Assembly: GCF_002810445.1 (NCBI RefSeq)
Contig: NZ_NEXS01000001.1
Location: forward strand, 731,836 to 795,835
Source: Advenella sp. S44
GTDB taxonomy: Bacteria > Pseudomonadota > Gammaproteobacteria > Burkholderiales > Burkholderiaceae_B
DNA: 64,000 bases
Reading direction: 5' to 3'
Shown in pieces: positions 54,079-64,000 of this stretch (within the stretch, counting starts at the first letter, position 1; each line of letters opens with the position of its first letter). The position numbers and the translations under genes were made by a program. Under the pieces are notes generated by a model that did no database searches, was not told where the DNA came from, and saw only the letters and a program-made list of their open reading frames with translations.

Positions 54079-55038
54079 TCAGCCAATATTAAAACGCTGT
54101 CGCCATGCCGCCACTGCCGCGTCCCAGAAGTCGTTCACGGTGTTGACGGGCAGTACGTCAAAACCCAGCGCTGCCCAGGCTCGCTGCAGGCTCTTGACGG
54201 GGTTATGTACATCGATGGCCTGCGCATGATTCTGCTTCGAGAGTTTTCTGCCCTCGCCGTCCAGCACCAACGGAATATGCATCATTCGCGGTGGCGTAAA
54301 ACCCAGCATGCGGGCCAGTTGATGCTGCCTGGCGGTCGAAGATAACAGATCCTGACCTCGCACAATATCCGTCACTTGCTGATCGTGGTCGTCCACTACC
54401 ACAACCAGTTGATAGGCGAACAGGCCATCGGCGCGTTTGACGATCATATCGCCTACGGCTTGGGCAACGTTTTGAGTTCGTTCACCCACCCAGCGATCAG
54501 TAAAGGAGTAAGCCTCATCGGGCATTCTCACGCGCCAGGCGCGGGGCGAGCGCCCGCCCGCAATGCCGGCCCGACACGTGCCCACGTAGGGCCGCTCGCC
54601 GTCTTCTCCCGCTAGGCCGGCCTGCTCGGCGTTGCTGGCGATCTCATGCCGTGTACAGGCGCATCCGTAAATCAGGCCTTGTCTGTCAAGTTGCTGGTAT
54701 ATGTCGGCATATCGCGACAACCGCTGCGACTGCCAGATAATGTCGCCATCCCAGCGCATTCCCAGTTGTCGCAATTGTGACAGGATGATCCGGTCTGCAT
54801 CCCGTGCTACGCGCGGCGTGTCGATGTCTTCGATGCGTAGCAGCCATCGGCCATGATGGGCGCGGGCGTCCAGAAAGCTGGCCATGGCGGCGACAAGCGA
54901 GCCGTCGTGCAGAGGGCCGCTGGGACTGGGCGCAAAACGCCCCGTATAGGGGGCGCAGGTGGTGTGTGACGGGGTGGGCAAAATGAGCGGGACAGAAGTA
55001 GACAGAGTTAAAATAACCAGCAACTGGCCTGGCTGCAC
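54079..55038 (-). CDS. gluQ: tRNA glutamyl-Q(34) synthetase
   Basis: Up to 319 residues. A truncated glutamyl-tRNA synthetase that attaches glutamate to queuosine in tRNA-Asp. The catalytic core shows GRFAPSPSGPLHDGSLVAA (HIGH-type), LRIEDIDTPR, a zinc site with GCACTRHEI and a later Cys (YVGTCRAG), and KLSKQN (KMSKS-type). There is no anticodon-binding domain, as expected. About 30 residues before the core are not conserved, so the true start may lie further in. Confidence 0.92.
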   Translation of the reverse strand: MQPGQLLVILTLSTSVPLILPTPSHTTCAPYTGRFAPSPSGPLHDGSLVAAMASFLDARAHHGRWLLRIEDIDTPRVARDADRIILSQLRQLGMRWDGDIIWQSQRLSRYADIYQQLDRQGLIYGCACTRHEIASNAEQAGLAGEDGERPYVGTCRAGIAGGRSPRAWRVRMPDEAYSFTDRWVGERTQNVAQAVGDMIVKRADGLFAYQLVVVVDDHDQQVTDIVRGQDLLSSTARQHQLARMLGFTPPRMMHIPLVLDGEGRKLSKQNHAQAIDVHNPVKSLQRAWAALGFDVLPVNTVNDFWDAAVAAWRQRFNIG

Positions 55039-55130
55039 AAAGGCTTAGGCTCGCATCGTTTCCGGCGGCATATCTGCCCCATGCTCGCTTCATGCGATAC
55101 ATGGTGGCAAGCATCCCGCCGGAAAACGGG

Positions 55131-55589
55131 TCAGTGAAACAGTTTTTCTTCGTCGTCGGTAACCAGTTCTTCCAGAATCAGATGATCAATTTCCGCTTCC
55201 TGGCTCCACAAAACCATCAGCGTGATAATTTTGATGTGCTGCAACGACAAGGGCGCTTCCGGCGCTGCCATGGCCCGATCGATGATGATTTCTCGCAGTG
55301 GAGGTGCCACAGCGCCGCTATACTCCAGAAAACTCAGAAAGCCGAGTGCCGCCACGCCCAGGTGTTGTTGTTCGCCCGGCGTATAAAAGCGTGTACTGGA
55401 GTCTGACATGCTGGTCAGTTCCACGCATTTTTCCGTAGATTCGGCCAGACCGAAAAGCCAGCCGATCGCATCGTCAATGTCATCGTGCTCAAAGCCAGCA
55501 GCCATGAGCCTTTTGGTCAGGACGTCTGCGGAAGGGCAGGATTCTGGAGTGTAATAGTTCTCGAAGAGATAAACCAGGACATCATACAT
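55131..55589 (-). CDS. smg: DUF494 family protein Smg
   Basis: A 152-residue acidic protein with the family start MYDVLVYLFENYYTPE and GFEHDDIDDAIGWLFGL. Smg usually lies next to dprA and topA; here it lies between gluQ and argD. Function is not known. Its promoter region is in the large gap to its right. Confidence 0.92.
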   Translation of the reverse strand: MYDVLVYLFENYYTPESCPSADVLTKRLMAAGFEHDDIDDAIGWLFGLAESTEKCVELTSMSDSSTRFYTPGEQQHLGVAALGFLSFLEYSGAVAPPLREIIIDRAMAAPEAPLSLQHIKIITLMVLWSQEAEIDHLILEELVTDDEEKLFH

Positions 55590-56252
55590 AATGCGTTTTC
55601 CCCAAAAGGTTTATTCAATGATAGCCCTTCAGTCAAATGACACCATCCTGCCTTCAAAATTCTTTAATTAAGCTGAAAGCGTAGATAAATGGTGGTATTT
55701 GACGGGCTACACCCGTCAGCCGTTACGCAGGCTTAATGATTATACTGTACGGGTTTTTGAGTGGGCAGGCAACGGTTTATTGGATCTGGTCATAAAAAAA
55801 CCTCACAGCAGCTTACAGGCCCATGATTTAAAATGACTTTTCTATGACAAGTATGTTGCCTGGCCGCCGCGTCTCCTGTTTCAGACGATTGCGGTTTGCA
55901 TCACCAACGTTCCCCTTAGCGCAAACATTAAGCAAAAACAAAAAATTACAGATAGATCTGCAGATTGACCATACTGAGGAAGCGGCGCAAGCAAGAAGAC
56001 AAGCTGGGAGCAAAACCCGGAAGCGAAATCTGCAAGCGAAACCTGCAAGCGAAATCCGGATAAAAATCACAGTTGACGCCTGGCGCGAGACACCGCTGGG
56101 GGGAAAGAACGGGCTTTGCCCGTTGACCGATAAACGGTTCGCGACAAGAGGCCATCGTAAGCGCGTATTTTTCATGGGGGCCGGACATGCGAAGGGAATT
56201 TGAATACAATGAAAACTTACTTCGTCCTCGTTCGCATTTATAAGGAAACGCC
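55590..56252. other. 663-base non-coding region with a 13-bp tandem repeat
   Basis: No supported gene lies here. Three 13-base tandem copies of the type TGCAAGCGAAAYC run from 56018 to 56056, with a degraded fourth. GACGGG-CTACA-CCCGTC at 55701-55717 forms a 6-base hairpin. Promoters for smg (leftwards) and argD (rightwards) must be here; AAGGA lies shortly before the argD ATG. A 119-codon rightward frame (55844-56203) overlaps the repeat and has no recognisable product. Confidence 0.5.
56018..56056. repeat. 13-bp tandem repeat, three copies
   Basis: CGGAAGCGAAATC, TGCAAGCGAAACC and TGCAAGCGAAATC follow each other without gaps, and CGGATAAAAATC continues the pattern loosely. Such short tandem arrays arise by slippage and can affect spacing in a leader or promoter region. 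Confidence 0.6.
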
Positions 56253-57443
56253 ATGTCATTTAGTTCCGCCGATGCCCAGTCGCTAATGGAAATTACCTCC
56301 CGTCCGCCTTTGTATTTCGTCAGTGGCGAGGGTTCCTGGCTGACGGACGACACCGGCAAGCGATATCTGGATTGCATTCAGGGTTGGGCGGTAAATTGTC
56401 TGGGACACTGTCCGCCGCAATTGGTCAAGGCGCTCAACGACCAGGCCGGAAAACTGATCAATCCGTCGCCCGCGTTTTTCAATGAACCGTCCGTGGCGCT
56501 GGCCAAGCGGCTGATTGATGCGTCGTGCTTCGATCGCGTCTTTTTTACCAACAGTGGCGCCGAGGCCAACGAGGGTGTGATCAAGCTGGCGCGCAAATGG
56601 GGCCAGAAGAAGAAAAACGGCGCCTACAAAATTATCACTTTCGACCACAGTTTTCACGGCCGTACACTGGCCACCATGTCTGCCTCGGGCAAGCCTGGGT
56701 GGGACACGAAATTTGCGCCGCAGGTCGATGGCTTTCCCAAGGCAGAACTGAATAATCTGGAATCGGTCAAGGCGTTAATTGACGACAATACGGTCGCCGT
56801 CATGCTGGAACCGGTGCAGGGCGAAGGCGGTGTCATTCCTGCAGAGATGGCGTTCATGAAAGCGCTGCGTGAACTGACCCGCGAGAACAATATGCTGCTG
56901 ATCGTGGACGAAGTGCAGACAGGCATGGGCCGTTGCGGCGAACTGTTTGCCTATCAGGCTTATGGCATAGAGCCGGACATTATGTCGCTGGGCAAAGGTA
57001 TCGGCGGCGGCATTCCCCTGGCCGCCATGCTGGCCCGCGAGGAAGTGTCGTGCTTTGAGCATGGCGATCAGGGTGGAACCTACAATGGCAACCCATTGAT
57101 TACGGCCGGTGGTATTGCTGTTTTTGACACCTTGGCTGCACCGGGGTTTATGCAAAGTGTTCAGGTTCGTTCCGAACAGTTGTCGCAAGGTTTGCTGGCG
57201 CTGTCGGAAAAATGGGGCATGAAAGGCGAGCGTGGCATGGGCATGTTGCGCGCGTTGATGCTGGACAAGGACGATGGACCGGCGATTGTGGACGCAGCGC
57301 GCGAGCGCGGTCCCGAGGGTATGCTGCTGAATGCGCCGCGGCCTAATTTGTTGCGCTTTATGTCCGCCTTGAATATGACAGAAGACGAACTCAAGCTGAT
57401 GCTGGCGTGGCTGGATGAAGTGATTGCCCAGGTCAGAGCCTGA
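56253..57443 (+). CDS. argD: Acetylornithine transaminase
   Basis: A 396-residue class III PLP aminotransferase that converts N-acetylglutamate semialdehyde to N-acetylornithine in arginine synthesis. Conserved parts are [60 protein letters not shown] and [15 protein letters not shown] with PLP-binding Lys248. It also fits succinylornithine or succinyldiaminopimelate transaminase. AAGGA precedes the ATG. A small gene follows after 88 bases. Confidence 0.9.
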   Translation: MSFSSADAQSLMEITSRPPLYFVSGEGSWLTDDTGKRYLDCIQGWAVNCLGHCPPQLVKALNDQAGKLINPSPAFFNEPSVALAKRLIDASCFDRVFFTNSGAEANEGVIKLARKWGQKKKNGAYKIITFDHSFHGRTLATMSASGKPGWDTKFAPQVDGFPKAELNNLESVKALIDDNTVAVMLEPVQGEGGVIPAEMAFMKALRELTRENNMLLIVDEVQTGMGRCGELFAYQAYGIEPDIMSLGKGIGGGIPLAAMLAREEVSCFEHGDQGGTYNGNPLITAGGIAVFDTLAAPGFMQSVQVRSEQLSQGLLALSEKWGMKGERGMGMLRALMLDKDDGPAIVDAARERGPEGMLLNAPRPNLLRFMSALNMTEDELKLMLAWLDEVIAQVRA

Positions 57444-57531
57444 CCAGACCCCTGTCTGCCGACAGGGCAATGAGCCAGCCGGATGTTGTCGAATCCATCC
57501 GGTTGCTCCCAACGGATGACAAGGAGCAGAC

Positions 57532-57864
57532 ATGCAGAACGAAATGGAACTCAAAGAGCTGGTAATCGAGCTGTCGGATAATCTGAACCAGTGCATGGCG
57601 CAGCAGGCGGCGCTGCAACACGCGGTGTATGCGGTGCTGGCCAATGTAAGCGACAAAAAGGCCGTGCGCAATTCACTGAATGTCTGTGCCGAAAGTTTTC
57701 TGCAAGCTCAGGAGTCTTTGGGCTTGCCGGACGATATGATTGAAACTTACCAGGACGAGATCGCTGAACTGCTCGATACGCTGTCAGACGATATCGAACA
57801 GCAGCGTGATGCGGACTGGGCCAATGAAGGTGGCAATATTCATCTGGATGAAGACAAGCAATAA
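57532..57864 (+). CDS. Small hypothetical protein
   Basis: A 110-residue acidic protein I do not recognise. It appears wholly helical, with heptad-like leucines (LKELVIELSDNL, QDEIAELLDTLSDDIEQ), two cysteines, and no signal or membrane segment. AAGGAG lies 6 bases before the ATG, which supports real translation. It is downstream of argD on the same strand and may be cotranscribed. A weak hairpin (57894-57910) follows. Confidence 0.65.
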   Translation: MQNEMELKELVIELSDNLNQCMAQQAALQHAVYAVLANVSDKKAVRNSLNVCAESFLQAQESLGLPDDMIETYQDEIAELLDTLSDDIEQQRDADWANEGGNIHLDEDKQ

Positions 57865-57893
57865 TAAAATCTGGCTGAAATAGCACTGACGGG

Positions 57894-57910
57894 TGGCGCT
57901 TTACGCGCCA
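57894..57910. terminator. Weak terminator hairpin
   Basis: TGGCGC and GCGCCA pair around a TTTAC loop, followed by ATCTTGT. It lies 30 bases after the small hypothetical gene and before the convergent carboxylase gene. Confidence 0.4.
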
Positions 57911-57964
57911 ATCTTGTATCACGGTCGCAGCCTGGATCCAGATACCCGATGTTTCATTGGACAA

Positions 57965-60022
57965 TCATGGCGTAACTTCGCCCCGGATTGACTGCGTATC
58001 GTCAATCCTGATCAGTTCCGCACCATCGCTTACCTGATCGCCAACGGCAAAGAACACTTCCTGGACAACCCCCGATGTGGGAGCGCTAATGGCATGCTCC
58101 ATTTTCATGGCCTCCATGACCATCAGGGCGTCGCCTTTTTTTACGGTATCGCCGGACTTGACCGACAGAGAGATAATCTTTCCAGGCATGGGGGCGGTCA
58201 GGTTGCCACCATGATCGGCGCTCTCGTCGGCGGCATGGCGCAACACGTCGGGCAGCCCAAAAATACGGGTGCCGCCGGTTTGTCCTGTGCCAAACAACCA
58301 GGCCTGCTCTCCCTCCCGTACGACAGTGCCACGATAATTGCGGCCGTCCAGGTTGACCTGGGTGTGCCAGCTGGCGCCGTCGGCCTGCGCTGACCATGAT
58401 AGCGGATAGCTACGGTCCTGGTGCACCAGTTGCCACTGTCCGTCAACGCGCTGCATGTGTAGCGTATGCGCAATATCGCCATCCTGCAGTTGCAGTGTCT
58501 GTTGGTAGGAACCCGACAGGCGCCAGCCGTCGGTGCTGTCCCATGGGTCTATGCTGATGAGATCACCCTGGTTGCTGTTATGGCCTGTTTGCCCCTGGGC
58601 ACTGATCCAGGTAGCTGCCACGCAGGCAAGTGCCGGCAACGTGGCTGCGGTGTGTTCGGGCAGCAATTGCTCGCGATTTTTCTCGATCAGCCCCGTGTCC
58701 AGATCGGCAGTGGCAAACGCCGTGTTTTCCATGAGCCGGCCCAGAAACGCCAGATTGGTGCGAACGCCAACAACATGGGTTTGCGCCAGCGCCGTATGCA
58801 TGCGCGCAATGGCCTGTTCGCGGTTTTCACCCCAGACAATCAGCTTGGCGATCATGGGGTCGTAATAGGGCGAGATGGTATCGCCCTGGCCGACGCCGCC
58901 GTCGACGCGAACCGTACCGTTACGAAAGGCGACGTGATCCGGCAGGCGCAGATGGCTTAGTGTGCCGATGGAAGGCAGAAAGCCGTTGTCCGGATTTTCT
59001 GCGTAGATCCGCGCTTCAATGGCATGACCTTGCATAGTCAGTTGCGCCTGCGTCAATGGCAGGGGCTGTCCGGCAGCAACGCGCAATTGCCACTCGACCA
59101 GGTCCAGCCCGGTGATCATCTCGGTGACCGGATGCTCCACTTGCAAACGGGTGTTCATTTCCATGAAGTAAAAGCGACCGTCCGGTTCAGCAATGAACTC
59201 GACAGTGCCAGCGCCTACATAACCTACAGCCTTGGCGGCGGCCACGGCCGCCTCGCCCATTTGCTTGCGGCGTTCCGCGGTCATGCCTGGCGCCGGCGCC
59301 TCTTCGATGACTTTTTGGTGGCGGCGTTGGACCGAGCAATCACGCTCGAACAAGTACACGGCATTGCCCTGGCCGTCAGCAAAGACCTGAATCTCGATAT
59401 GGCGCGGTTTGGTCAGATAGCGCTCGATCAGGACCATGTCGTCGCCAAAGCTACTAATCGCTTCACGCTTGCATGAGGCCAGCGCGGCGGCAAACTGCGC
59501 AGCGCTATTGACCACGCGCATGCCTTTGCCACCGCCGCCGGCACTGGCCTTGATCAGTACCGGATAGCCGATGCGGTCGGCTTCCTGATGCAAAAGAGAC
59601 GGGTTCTGGTCTTTGCCGTGATAGCCCGGCACCAGCGGGACGCCAGCCTGTTCCATCAGGGACTTGGCGGCAGACTTACTGCCCATGGCGGCAATGGCTG
59701 AGGCCGGGGGGCCGATAAATGTGACGCCAGCCTGCCCACAAGCCTGGGCAAAGGCTTCGTTCTCGGACAGAAAACCGTAACCCGGGTGAATCGCTTGTGC
59801 GCCCGTCGCCTTTGCGGCATTCAGAATCACCTCTGGCAGCAGGTAGCTGGCGCGCGGTTCGGCCGCGCCAATATGGACCGATTCATCGCAGGCTTGGACA
59901 TGGGCTGCGTCGGCATCGGCATCGGAGTAGACGGCAACGGTGCGAATGCCCATGCGTCGGGCAGTGGCGGCCACACGGCAGGCGATTTCGCCGCGATTGG
60001 CAATAAGGATAGTATGGAACAT
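57965..60022 (-). CDS. Methylcrotonyl-CoA carboxylase biotin-containing subunit alpha
   Basis: A 685-residue biotin-dependent acyl-CoA carboxylase alpha chain: N-terminal biotin carboxylase (FHTILIANRGEIACRVAATA, PGYGFLSEN, KASAGGGGKGMRVV, RDCSVQRRHQK), a BT-like middle, and a C-terminal biotinyl domain with Lys640 in MEAMKMEH. It carboxylates biotin for transfer to 3-methylcrotonyl-CoA in leucine breakdown. The ATG at 60022 has GGAGA upstream and its start lies close to the end of the carboxyltransferase gene (60037). Acetyl- or propionyl-CoA specificity is possible but the paired beta subunit favours methylcrotonyl-CoA. Confidence 0.92.
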   Translation of the reverse strand: MFHTILIANRGEIACRVAATARRMGIRTVAVYSDADADAAHVQACDESVHIGAAEPRASYLLPEVILNAAKATGAQAIHPGYGFLSENEAFAQACGQAGVTFIGPPASAIAAMGSKSAAKSLMEQAGVPLVPGYHGKDQNPSLLHQEADRIGYPVLIKASAGGGGKGMRVVNSAAQFAAALASCKREAISSFGDDMVLIERYLTKPRHIEIQVFADGQGNAVYLFERDCSVQRRHQKVIEEAPAPGMTAERRKQMGEAAVAAAKAVGYVGAGTVEFIAEPDGRFYFMEMNTRLQVEHPVTEMITGLDLVEWQLRVAAGQPLPLTQAQLTMQGHAIEARIYAENPDNGFLPSIGTLSHLRLPDHVAFRNGTVRVDGGVGQGDTISPYYDPMIAKLIVWGENREQAIARMHTALAQTHVVGVRTNLAFLGRLMENTAFATADLDTGLIEKNREQLLPEHTAATLPALACVAATWISAQGQTGHNSNQGDLISIDPWDSTDGWRLSGSYQQTLQLQDGDIAHTLHMQRVDGQWQLVHQDRSYPLSWSAQADGASWHTQVNLDGRNYRGTVVREGEQAWLFGTGQTGGTRIFGLPDVLRHAADESADHGGNLTAPMPGKIISLSVKSGDTVKKGDALMVMEAMKMEHAISAPTSGVVQEVFFAVGDQVSDGAELIRIDDTQSIRGEVTP

Positions 60023-60036
60023 GATCTTGTCTCCGG

Positions 60037-61644
<1,608 letters not shown>

Positions 61645-61718
61645 ACATCGTTTCCATGCAAGAAGCCGGCCGCTGCGAGCCATCGGGCGCGAGCAACAGG
61701 AGAGAGTGTGGATGAGGG

Positions 61719-61749
61719 CCGTGCCCGGTAAACTCGCTACCCGGCACGG
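61719..61749 (-). other. Strong hairpin between thiolase and carboxyltransferase genes
   Basis: CCGTGCC(C)GGTA pairs with TACC(C)GGCACGG around a 7-base loop, a 12-base stem with one mismatch, in the 117-base gap after the thiolase stop. There is no U-tract. It may lower readthrough into the carboxylase genes or stabilise the upstream mRNA. Confidence 0.45.
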
Positions 61750-61761
61750 ATTCCAACAGGA

Positions 61762-62943
61762 TCAGATCATTTCGATGGCAAGCGCCACGGCTTCCCCGCC
61801 GCCAATGCACAAAGAGGCCACACCGCGTTTGCCTTTGGTCTTGCGCAGCGCGCCAAGCAGTGTGGTCAGAATGCGGGCGCCGGATGCGCCGATAGGATGA
61901 CCCAGTGCAGTGGCGCCGCCATGGATATTGACTTTTGCGTGATCCAGCTCCAGCTCTTTCATGGCGGCCATGGTGACCACGGCGAAGGCCTCGTTGATTT
62001 CGTAAAGATCAACGTCGTCTTTGCCCCAGGACAGCTTGTCCAGCAGTTTCTGGATGGCGCTGACCGGTGCGGTGGTAAACCATTCGGGCTCATGAGAATG
62101 CTGTGAATGGCCAACAATACGCGCGATCGGTGCGGCACCCATTTTTTTTGCGGTCGATTCGCGCATGATGACCAGTGCAGCAGCCCCGTCAGAAATGGAA
62201 GACGAATTGGCTGCAGTGACCGAACCGTCTTTTTTGAATGCAGGCTTGAGGGCCGGAATTTTTTCGGGCTTGGCTTTGCCTGGGGACTCGTCGGTGGCGA
62301 CAACCGTCTCACCGCCCCGGCCGCTGACGGTCACGGGGGCAATTTCCCATTCGAAGCTGCCATCGGCAATGGCGGCATTGGCGCGTTTGAGCGATTCTAT
62401 GGAAAACGCATCCTGTTCTTCACGGGTAAAGGTGTACTTATCTGCACATTTTTCGGCAAATACCCCCATGGCGGTACCGCGCTCGTAGGCGTCTTCAAGG
62501 CCGTCCAGTGCCATATGGTCGTAGACAGTGGAGTGACCATAGCGGTAGCCCTGACGACCCTTGAGCAACAGGTAGGGGGCATTGCTCATGCTTTCCTGGC
62601 CGCCGGCGACAACAACATCGGCGCTGCCAGCCAGCAGCAGGTCGTGGGCAAACATGGCTGCTTTGAGCCCTGAGCCGCAAACTTTGTGAACGGTGGTGCA
62701 AGCCACGCTCCTGGGCAGTCCTGCACCCAGGGCTGCCTGGCGGGCCGGCGCCTGGCCTTGTCCGGCCTGCAGTACATTGCCCATAATGACCTCCTGCACA
62801 TCGTCGACCTTGATGCCTGCGCGTTCGACGGCGGCGCGAATGGCCGTAGCGCCCAGCTCGTGCGCAGCCAGCCCGGAAAGGCTGCCCATCATGGCCCCCA
62901 TGGGGGTGCGGGCAGCAGAAACGATTACGATAGGATCATTCAT
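61762..62943 (-). CDS. Acetyl-CoA C-acyltransferase (thiolase)
   Basis: A 393-residue thiolase. The nucleophile is Cys89 in VHKVCGSGLKA; His349 in GHPIGASG and Cys379 in CIGGGEAVAL complete the site. Length and motifs fit acetyl-CoA acetyltransferase (biosynthetic-type thiolase). In this block it could split acetoacetyl-CoA from leucine breakdown. The ATG overlaps the aceK stop by four bases, so it is translated with aceK. Confidence 0.93.
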   Translation of the reverse strand: MNDPIVIVSAARTPMGAMMGSLSGLAAHELGATAIRAAVERAGIKVDDVQEVIMGNVLQAGQGQAPARQAALGAGLPRSVACTTVHKVCGSGLKAAMFAHDLLLAGSADVVVAGGQESMSNAPYLLLKGRQGYRYGHSTVYDHMALDGLEDAYERGTAMGVFAEKCADKYTFTREEQDAFSIESLKRANAAIADGSFEWEIAPVTVSGRGGETVVATDESPGKAKPEKIPALKPAFKKDGSVTAANSSSISDGAAALVIMRESTAKKMGAAPIARIVGHSQHSHEPEWFTTAPVSAIQKLLDKLSWGKDDVDLYEINEAFAVVTMAAMKELELDHAKVNIHGGATALGHPIGASGARILTTLLGALRKTKGKRGVASLCIGGGEAVALAIEMI

Positions 62944-64000
62944 GTCGATTCCTTAAATGAGTGATGTTGCCGCGGCACGCCTGGATAATGCAGGCAGCGC
63001 TCAGCGGGATAGGGAAAGATGTCTTCAATTTTACCGGAGGCCACCCGGTTCTGCCGGTTCTGCCACCATTGGTAATCCAGCAATTGGCCGTGGTGTTTCA
63101 GGAATGCCCGTCGCACGCGCGGGTCGCCCAGCAGGAACCGTTCAAATTCTTCAGGGAATACGTCATTGGCGTGAACGGCGTACCAGGGCTCGTCGGACAT
63201 TTCGGCCTCTTCATTGGGCGCTGGCGGAATGCTTCGGAAAACCATCTCGGTGATCGGCTGGATCTCGTCATAGTCATAAAACACGACGCGGCCCAGGCGC
63301 GTGACGCCGAAGTTTTTGTACAGCATATCGCCCGCAAAGATATTGGCGGCGGCCAACTCGGCAATGGCATCGCCATAGCCCTTGACGGCGTCTTCGAGCG
63401 CTGCGTCGCTGGCTCGATTCAGATACAGGTTCAGCGGTGTCATGCGCCGCTCGATATACACGTGACGAAGCACAATTGCGCTCTCGGTTTCTTCGATTAG
63501 ACTGGGCACCTCGGTGCGCAGTTCCTTGAGCAGAGCATCGGAAAACCGCGCCAGCGGCAGCGCCACTTGTGAATACTCCCAAGTGTCGGCCATGCGCCCG
63601 ACGCGATCATGCAGTTTGACCATCTGGTATTTCTGGCGCACTGTCTGGTGGACCATCCCGTCCTTGCGAATCTTGTCGCGGATCAATTTGAACACATAAG
63701 GGTAGGAGCCCAGCGTGAACACGGTCATGACCATCCCTTCAATACCGGGTGCGATATCGAAGGTATCGGTCGAGTGCGTAAGGTGATGCAGAAAGTCGCG
63801 GTAAAACAGGGTCTTGCCCTGTTTCTGCAGCCCGATAGCCGTATACAGTTCCGCCTTGGGTTTGGCCGGCATCAGGCTTTGCAGAAACGAGACGTAGGAG
63901 GACGGGGTTTCCATGTCTACCAGAAAATAGGCACGGGTAAAACTGAACAATGTGCTGATATCGGGGCGGGTGTGCAGCAGCGCGTGCAACTGGATCTCGT
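62940..64000 (-). CDS. aceK: Bifunctional isocitrate dehydrogenase kinase/phosphatase, 5' end outside window
   Basis: About 353 C-terminal residues of AceK, which phosphorylates and dephosphorylates isocitrate dehydrogenase to divide carbon between the TCA cycle and the glyoxylate shunt. The visible start is EIQLHALLHTRPD at the edge. The kinase domain shows FTLGSYPYVFKLIRDKI (ATP-binding loop with conserved Lys), VYIERRMTPLNLYL, and NIFAGDMLYKNFGVTR with VVFYDYDEI (catalytic and metal-binding Asp). The rest of the gene lies to the right. Its stop overlaps the thiolase start. Confidence 0.96.
   Translation of the reverse strand, partial: EIQLHALLHTRPDISTLFSFTRAYFLVDMETPSSYVSFLQSLMPAKPKAELYTAIGLQKQGKTLFYRDFLHHLTHSTDTFDIAPGIEGMVMTVFTLGSYPYVFKLIRDKIRKDGMVHQTVRQKYQMVKLHDRVGRMADTWEYSQVALPLARFSDALLKELRTEVPSLIEETESAIVLRHVYIERRMTPLNLYLNRASDAALEDAVKGYGDAIAELAAANIFAGDMLYKNFGVTRLGRVVFYDYDEIQPITEMVFRSIPPAPNEEAEMSDEPWYAVHANDVFPEEFERFLLGDPRVRRAFLKHHGQLLDYQWWQNRQNRVASGKIEDIFPYPAERCLHYPGVPRQHHSFKEST

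Noticed and set aside
55844..56203. 119-codon rightward frame before argD
   Set aside because: It overlaps a tandem repeat and leftward frames of similar length, its product resembles nothing I know, and no clear ribosome binding site precedes it.

Overview
The window looks like chromosomal DNA of a betaproteobacterium of the Burkholderiales, most likely the Alcaligenaceae (Advenella, Bordetella or Achromobacter relatives). This rests on moderate GC, several orphan Bug-type tripartite tricarboxylate transporter (TTT) receptors, many small catabolic operons each next to a LysR or IclR regulator, and typical housekeeping blocks (pntAB, topB, hemN, smg, argD, aceK with methylcrotonyl-CoA carboxylase). 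The genus is an inference. I see no rRNA, tRNA, CRISPR array, prophage or intact insertion sequence.

Layout. 0-5 kb: a partial VOC protein, then a LysR-controlled set (Bug receptor and two short-chain dehydrogenases, translationally coupled) divergent from a TauD-type dioxygenase. 5-9.4 kb: a DUF2946 protein, a His-rich PepSY membrane protein, a phosphodiester glycosidase-like protein and an RluA-type pseudouridine synthase. 9.5-12.5 kb: pntAB transhydrogenase. 12.5-20 kb: an IclR regulator divergent from an acyl-CoA operon (enoyl-CoA hydratase, NDP-forming CoA ligase, Bug receptor, two acyl-CoA dehydrogenases). 20-29.4 kb: polysaccharide deacetylase, a LysE exporter divergent from a MocR regulator over a clear inverted repeat, YegP, YdgA-like, nucleoside deoxyribosyltransferase, SET-domain protein, panB and an acetolactate synthase large subunit.

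29.4-31.2 kb is an AT-rich, decayed stretch: pabB with a probable N-terminal frameshift and a remnant of an EamA/DMT transporter. 31.2-39.7 kb is an operon of a flavin-dependent oxidoreductase, a complete dipeptide/nickel-type ABC importer and a BAAT-like thioesterase/hydrolase. 39.7-44.6 kb is a second catabolic operon (SDR, citryl-CoA lyase-like protein, AMP-forming acyl-CoA ligase, Bug receptor) divergent from an IclR regulator that is now a pseudogene. 44.7-45.9 kb holds two carboxymuconolactone-decarboxylase/AhpD-like genes.

46-64 kb is mostly housekeeping: methyltransferase, hemN, topB with a histone-H1-like tail, a large DUF2157/GDYXXLXY membrane protein, gluQ, smg, argD, a small unknown protein, and a leucine-degradation block (both methylcrotonyl-CoA carboxylase subunits, a thiolase) coupled to aceK, which runs off the right edge.

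The most noteworthy points are the uncharacterised acid-CoA pathway at 39.7-43.8 kb with its broken regulator, the acyl-CoA operon with a heteromeric-type dehydrogenase pair, and the flavoprotein/ABC importer operon. All three look like uptake-plus-breakdown units whose substrates cannot be read from sequence.
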